From: Thermoflexus hugenholtzii
GTDB lineage: Bacteria; Chloroflexota; Anaerolineae; Thermoflexales; Thermoflexaceae
Assembly: GCF_018771565.1 (NCBI RefSeq)
Contig: NZ_CP076326.1
Span: 992,001 to 1,056,000 of the forward strand
Reading direction: 5' to 3'
DNA: 64,000 nucleotides
This document shows positions 60,185 through 64,000 of the stretch, one piece after another. The position numbers and the translations under genes are program-made. The stretch's first letter is position 1; the number at the start of each line of letters is the position of its first letter. Below the pieces are notes generated by a model that had not been told where the DNA came from, made no database searches, and saw only the letters and a program-made list of their open reading frames with translations.

Positions 60185-61276
60185 ATGGGAGAGATCCGCA
60201 CGGAACAACTGGTCGAGCTGGGGCGGGCCCTGAAAGCGTTGCGGGATCCGCAGGAGATCCGCCGTGCCGCTCTGGACTGGGTGATGGCCCGAACCGGGGC
60301 GGTGGAAGGAGCCGCGCTCCTTCGGGAACCCGGCGCCTGGCGGTGCGCCCTCGTCCGGGGCGACCCGGCCTTCTGGGAGCGCGAGTGGACGCTTCCGCCC
60401 TCCGCCCGATCCCCCTGGGAGCCGGTTGCGGACGCCGTGTGGTTCCTTCCCCTTACGGAAAAAGCGCCTTCGGAGTGGCTCGGGGTCCGGGATCCGGACC
60501 CGGAGGCCCTGGCCGATGAGGCGGGATGGGAGGTGGCGAGGCTGTGGATCGGGATGGCGCTGGAGGCAGCCCGGGAACGGGAGGCCCACGGCGCGTTCTT
60601 CTCCACCGCCGTCCACGAGCTCCGCCTGCCGATGACCAGCATCAAGGGTTACGCGGACCTCCTGCTCAAAGAGCTGGCCGGTCCCCTCACCGAGAACCAG
60701 CGCCGGTTCCTTGGGGTCATCCGGGGGAACATCGATCGACTGGCGAATCTGGTGAGCGACCTGCTCGAACACGCGCGCCTCGAAACCGGACGTCTGCGTC
60801 TGCGCATCGAGCCGGTCTCCCTGTCAGAGGCGCTGGAGGAGGCCCTGCGCCGTGTCCGACATGAGATCGAGGCCCGGGGCCACCGGCTCTCCGTGGAGCT
60901 GCCCGAGGGCCTCCCTTCGATGGCTGCGGATCGGGAGCGGCTGGAGGGGATCCTGGCGAAGGTCCTGGACAACGCCGCCAAATACACCCCGCCCGGCGGA
61001 GAGATCCGGGTCCGGGCAGGGCGTCAGGGGCCCACCGTGATTTGTGAGGTCGAGGACACCGGGATCGGGATCGCGCCGTCGGATCAGGCGCAGCTGTTCA
61101 CTCCCTTCTGGCGCTCGGAGGACCCACGGGTGCGGGAAGTCCCGGGCTTCGGGCTGAGCCTGATGGTGGCGCGGGGTCTCCTCCGGGCCATGGACGGGGA
61201 GATCGAAGTGGAGAGCGCCCCGGATCAGGGCACCCGGGTCCGAATTCGGCTGCCGGCGGCGGAGCCGCCACGCTGA
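60185..61276 (+). CDS. Sensor histidine kinase, soluble, with GAF-like N-terminus
   Basis: 363 residues. Residues ~10-125 form a GAF-like sensor region without membrane helices. The H box is VHELRLPMTSIKGY (H144), the N box DNAAKYTP, the G1 box EDTGIGI and the G2 region PGFGLSLMV. It should phosphorylate a response regulator, but no regulator gene is adjacent, so it is an orphan here. It is likely cotranscribed with the Nudix gene. The start is ATG 60185 after GGATGAG. Confidence 0.9.
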   Translation: MGEIRTEQLVELGRALKALRDPQEIRRAALDWVMARTGAVEGAALLREPGAWRCALVRGDPAFWEREWTLPPSARSPWEPVADAVWFLPLTEKAPSEWLGVRDPDPEALADEAGWEVARLWIGMALEAAREREAHGAFFSTAVHELRLPMTSIKGYADLLLKELAGPLTENQRRFLGVIRGNIDRLANLVSDLLEHARLETGRLRLRIEPVSLSEALEEALRRVRHEIEARGHRLSVELPEGLPSMAADRERLEGILAKVLDNAAKYTPPGGEIRVRAGRQGPTVICEVEDTGIGIAPSDQAQLFTPFWRSEDPRVREVPGFGLSLMVARGLLRAMDGEIEVESAPDQGTRVRIRLPAAEPPR

Positions 61277-61279
61277 GGA

Positions 61280-62029
61280 TCAGCGGGCTCCCTGGGCGGC
61301 CTCCACCAGCCAACGAAACGGCCACAGGTGACGGGGATCATCCTCAAAGAGCAACTCCGGGTGCCATTGCACAGCCAGGGCTCCGATCATCCCGGACGCC
61401 GAGCGCCAGAGGAACGCTTCCACCACGCCGTCCGGTGCCTCTGCGATGGGCTGGAGAGGCGGGGGGAGCTCCGCCCGACGGGGAACGCCCTGGTGATGAT
61501 AGGAATTCACCTCCAGGATCTCACCGATCCCGTGAGCGCGCAGGAGCGCTTCCAGCTCGGGAGGGGGCTCCAGGCGCACGGGATGAGCCCGGGCGGGCGG
61601 AGGCGCCTTGCTGTCATGGGCGAGCTCGGTGATGTCCGGAAGATGCTGGCAGAGCGCGGCCCCGAATGCCACGGCCAGCACCTGGGAGCCGCGGCAGATC
61701 CCCAGGATGGGCTTCCCCTGTGCTCGCGCGGCCTCCACCAGGGCGAACTCGAAAGCGTCCCGCTCCGGATCCACTCCCTCGGTCTGTGGGTGCCGGGGGG
61801 CGCCATAGCGGGCGGGGTCGATGTCTCCGCCCCCGGTCAGCAGCACGCCCTCCACGCCTTCGAGGCACGCAGGGGCCGCCTCCGGCGGGAGATTCGGGAA
61901 CATCACCGGCAGCCCCCCTGCCGCCCACACCGCCCGCAGGTAAGCGGCCTCGGTCCCCATCTGCGGGCGGCCCAGGGGATCACGGCCCTGAAGGCGCTTC
62001 GTGGTCACGCCGATCCGTGGCCCTCGCAT
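61280..62029 (-). CDS. Class I glutamine amidotransferase-like hydrolase (PuuD/peptidase C26 type)
   Basis: 249 residues. The nucleophile Cys lies in GICRGSQ and the His-Glu pair in VQWHPEL; TGGGDIDPARYG is the family's substrate loop. PuuD hydrolyses gamma-glutamyl-GABA; related enzymes cleave other gamma-glutamyl compounds. The start ATG 62029 has a GGGGGGAA site upstream. It is 13 nt after the amidohydrolase gene and in the same operon as the glutamine-synthetase-like gene, which fits a gamma-glutamyl pathway. Confidence 0.9.
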   Translation of the reverse strand: MRGPRIGVTTKRLQGRDPLGRPQMGTEAAYLRAVWAAGGLPVMFPNLPPEAAPACLEGVEGVLLTGGGDIDPARYGAPRHPQTEGVDPERDAFEFALVEAARAQGKPILGICRGSQVLAVAFGAALCQHLPDITELAHDSKAPPPARAHPVRLEPPPELEALLRAHGIGEILEVNSYHHQGVPRRAELPPPLQPIAEAPDGVVEAFLWRSASGMIGALAVQWHPELLFEDDPRHLWPFRWLVEAAQGAR

Positions 62030-62042
62030 CGGAGTTCCCCCC

Positions 62043-63170
62043 TCATCGATCCGGCAGCGCATAAAGGGTCTGCGCGTTGCGGCAAAGGATGGCTTCGGCC
62101 GCTGCCTCTGCCTCCGCCGCCGTGAGATCTCCGTCCGCCACCGTTGCTTCCAGGACATCGCCCAGGATCCGCCGTCCCCAGCGTGCCCCCAGGTAGAACA
62201 GCTCGGGGATCAGGTGGGCGTCCGTGGAGAAGAGGATCTTGCTGATCGGCGTCAGCTCCAGGAAGGCGCGGACGGCGAAGGCCATCCCCGCCCGGCTCAG
62301 GAAGGGGATCGCCAGCCCCAGGTCCACGTAGACGTGGGGGTAGACCGCTGCCAGATATCCGGCCTCCCGGGTGTAGGGATAGGAGGCGTGGAGGAGCACA
62401 AAGGGAACACGGCGAAAGTCTGGATGTTCGAGTAGCGGGCGCAGATGAAGCGGATTGGCCCACCGTAGATCCAGATCTGGATCTCCAAAGCCGGTATGGA
62501 ATTGAATCGGGAGGCCCCGGCGGGCGGCGGCCTCCAGGGTTCGCCAGACCACCCAGTCGTTCAGGGGTTTGTGAGCCAGCCGCAGGCGCTCCCCCCGCTC
62601 CGCCTGCTGTCGCAGAGCGCGGAAGGCAGCCTGGGCGGCCTCAGAGTCTGGGGGCTCCACCGCGAGTCCCGTCCGATAGGCGATGATGGTTTTGTAGCCG
62701 ACCACCTCGGGATCGAGGACCTCAAGATCAGCCCGGAAGGCTTCCTCGAAGGCTGACCAGGTGGGGACCTCGGCGATCCGGCGCTCGGCCACGAACTCCA
62801 CCCGAAGCAGCCGGTAGACGGGAGCGAAGCGGTTGTGCCAGGCCGTGGGCATCACCTGATCCGGCATGAACCCGTCGTCGAGCAGGATGGCCTGGAAGCC
62901 CGCGGCCGCGAAGCAGCGCCGGGCTACCTCCTCGAACCCCAGCCGCTCCCGTGTCTCCAGGATGGACTCCAGCGTTGGCTCGCACCCCAAGAGCGCCGCG
63001 ATCTCCCGCATGCTCCGGCGGAAGAAGATCGTCTCCCGCACGTGGTGGGTGACGACCTCCGCTGCATAGCCCTCGGTGAAGGCCGAGGGATAGGCGAAGG
63101 TGCGTGCGTGCTCCGGACGCAGCAGATTATGGGCGTGCTGATCTACGATGGGGATGGCAGACAGGTCCAC
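62043..63170 (-). CDS. Amidohydrolase (FluG N-terminal/uronate isomerase-like)
   Basis: 375 residues from GTG 63170. Metal ligands appear in IVDQHAHNL at the N-terminus, QFHTGFGDPD in the middle and STDAHLIPE near the C-terminus, the pattern of the amidohydrolase superfamily. In fungi FluG joins such a domain to a glutamine-synthetase domain. Here the two are adjacent genes. It probably releases the amine or acid from a gamma-glutamyl-linked product, though its substrate is unknown. An ATG at 63218 lies inside the upstream gene and lacks a better ribosome site. Confidence 0.85.
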   Translation of the reverse strand: MDLSAIPIVDQHAHNLLRPEHARTFAYPSAFTEGYAAEVVTHHVRETIFFRRSMREIAALLGCEPTLESILETRERLGFEEVARRCFAAAGFQAILLDDGFMPDQVMPTAWHNRFAPVYRLLRVEFVAERRIAEVPTWSAFEEAFRADLEVLDPEVVGYKTIIAYRTGLAVEPPDSEAAQAAFRALRQQAERGERLRLAHKPLNDWVVWRTLEAAARRGLPIQFHTGFGDPDLDLRWANPLHLRPLLEHPDFRRVPFVLLHASYPYTREAGYLAAVYPHVYVDLGLAIPFLSRAGMAFAVRAFLELTPISKILFSTDAHLIPELFYLGARWGRRILGDVLEATVADGDLTAAEAEAAAEAILCRNAQTLYALPDR

Positions 63171-63176
63171 CGTGCT

Positions 63177-63182
63177 CTCCTC
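63177..63182 (-). promoter_or_regulatory. Ribosome site deciding the amidohydrolase start
   Basis: GAGGAG on the reverse strand, 6 nt before GTG 63170, overlapping the stop codon of the glutamine-synthetase-like gene. This implies coupled translation. Confidence 0.7.
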
Positions 63183-64000
63183 AATAGCGCTCCAGAAGGA
63201 TACGCACCTCCTCCTCATGAGGCAGATCCTTCATCGCCTCCCACTCCGCCCGCCGCACCGCCAGGTACGAGCGGGCCAGCTCCGGCCCCAGGGCCTGGAG
63301 CAAGACCTTATCTTGCTCCAGGGCAGCGATGGCCTCCCCCAGGCTCGTCGGCAGAGGCTGGATTCCCCGGGCGGCCCGTTCCGCCTCCGGGAGATCCGCC
63401 GGATCCACCTGAACCGGCTCGCCTGGGTCGAGCCCTTTCTCCAAGCCGTCCAACCCAGCAGCGATCACCGCCCCCAGGGCCAGGTAAGGGTTGCAAGAGG
63501 GATCCACGGTCTTCAGCTCGATGTGGGTGATGGGCCGACCGGCAGGGGGCTGGGGGACCCTCACCGCGGCCTCGCGGTTGCCGTAGCCCCAACAGGTAAA
63601 GGCCCCGCTCCAGAACCGCGGACGGATCCGCTTAAAGGAGTTGGGGCTCGGAGTCGTGAAAGCCATCAGAGCAGGCAGATGCTGGAGAACGCCGGCGATG
63701 AATGCCCGGGCCTCGGCGGAGAGAGCATTGGGACGGCGAGGGTCCGCTGTGCGGTTGCGATCGCCCCGCCACAAGCTGAAGTGAAGATGGGCGCCGCTGC
63801 CGGCTTTGTCCGGGAAGATCTTGGGGACGAAGGAAGCGATGAGGCCATGACGACGGGCGACAGCCCGCACCGTCTCTCGGAAGATGATCTGGTTATCCGC
63901 CGCCCGCAGGGCCTCCGCGTAGCGGATCGGCATCTCGAACTGGCCCGGGCCGGACTCCGCGTAGATCATTTCCGGGAGGACGCCCTGAGCCTCCAGGGCC
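63181..64000 (-). CDS. Glutamine synthetase family enzyme (5' end beyond window)
   Basis: 273 C-terminal residues are visible and the frame stays open to the window edge. Family blocks are AGSGAHLHFSLW (the GAG-H-HxS metal/ATP site), the ATP-binding NSFKRIRP, and WGYGNREAAVRVP with the adenine/substrate residues. Operon partners (FluG-like amidohydrolase, PuuD-like hydrolase) favour a gamma-glutamyl-amine ligase such as PuuA over the central nitrogen-assimilation enzyme. The catalytic N-terminal half cannot be checked here. Confidence 0.88.
   Translation of the reverse strand, partial: ALEAQGVLPEMIYAESGPGQFEMPIRYAEALRAADNQIIFRETVRAVARRHGLIASFVPKIFPDKAGSGAHLHFSLWRGDRNRTADPRRPNALSAEARAFIAGVLQHLPALMAFTTPSPNSFKRIRPRFWSGAFTCWGYGNREAAVRVPQPPAGRPITHIELKTVDPSCNPYLALGAVIAAGLDGLEKGLDPGEPVQVDPADLPEAERAARGIQPLPTSLGEAIAALEQDKVLLQALGPELARSYLAVRRAEWEAMKDLPHEEEVRILLERY

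Overview
The window is GC-rich, densely coded bacterial DNA. Gene content and style point to a thermophilic Chloroflexota bacterium, possibly Thermoflexus-like or Anaerolineae-like. The clues are exported proteins with Thr-Pro linkers, DUF11 repeats, a recurring hydrophobic [FY]-[LM]-P-[LV] strand at protein termini, and an mreBCD-mrdA cluster beside pgpH and ybeY. This assignment is inference; no rRNA is present to test it. I found no tRNA, rRNA, tmRNA, CRISPR array, insertion sequence or phage gene. No gene-free gap exceeds 300 bases; the longest are 42034-42328 and 56693-56976.

Layout. 1-9.3 kb: surface polysaccharide genes. Two forward genes (a GT2 synthase with an MshEN-like N-terminal domain, and a GT-C-like membrane protein) converge on a reverse trio (PHP hydrolase, sugar-nucleotide epimerase, O-antigen ligase-like protein with a TPR tail). 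9.4-12.4 kb: a slipin, a CDF metal transporter with three C-terminal domains, and a bicupin. 12.4-20.6 kb: pgpH, ybeY, mreB, mreC, mreD, mrdA (c-di-AMP turnover, 16S rRNA maturation, cell elongation), then proline dehydrogenase. 20.7-23.9 kb: a fusion of a glycoside-hydrolase-like domain with an O-antigen ligase-like membrane domain.

23.9-42.0 kb is the most notable region: twelve reverse-strand genes in near-continuous array, with gaps of at most 86 nt and several overlaps. From promoter-proximal to distal they are a heptose-7-phosphate kinase, gmhA, gmhB, a hexapeptide acyltransferase, a polyprenyl-phosphate-type GT2, a LamG/Fn3 exported protein, an exported esterase, a NodB-like/DUF11 exported protein, a B12-dependent-type radical SAM enzyme, an acyltransferase-3 protein, a six-fold DUF11 protein, and a Tat-exported NodB-like paralogue. 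I read this as one pathway building, modifying and displaying a heptose-containing surface glycoconjugate. That is inference from order and families.

42.3-43.0 kb: an intact HEPN/MNT pair. 43.1-52.3 kb: exported and envelope proteins (CBM9/DNRLRE-type protein, a 1982-aa alpha-2-macroglobulin lipoprotein, a Thr-Pro lipoprotein, an MscS channel). 52.3-57.5 kb: a hypothetical protein, a single-chain MNT-HepT fusion, smpB, a MNT gene with a wrecked HEPN partner, an AAA+ ATPase, and an antitoxin-like gene with a wrecked TumE-like partner. 57.5-61.3 kb: UbiA-family prenyltransferase, an alpha/beta hydrolase lipoprotein, a Nudix hydrolase and an orphan histidine kinase. 61.3-64.0 kb: a gamma-glutamyl module (glutamine-synthetase-like enzyme cut by the window edge, FluG-like amidohydrolase, PuuD-like hydrolase).
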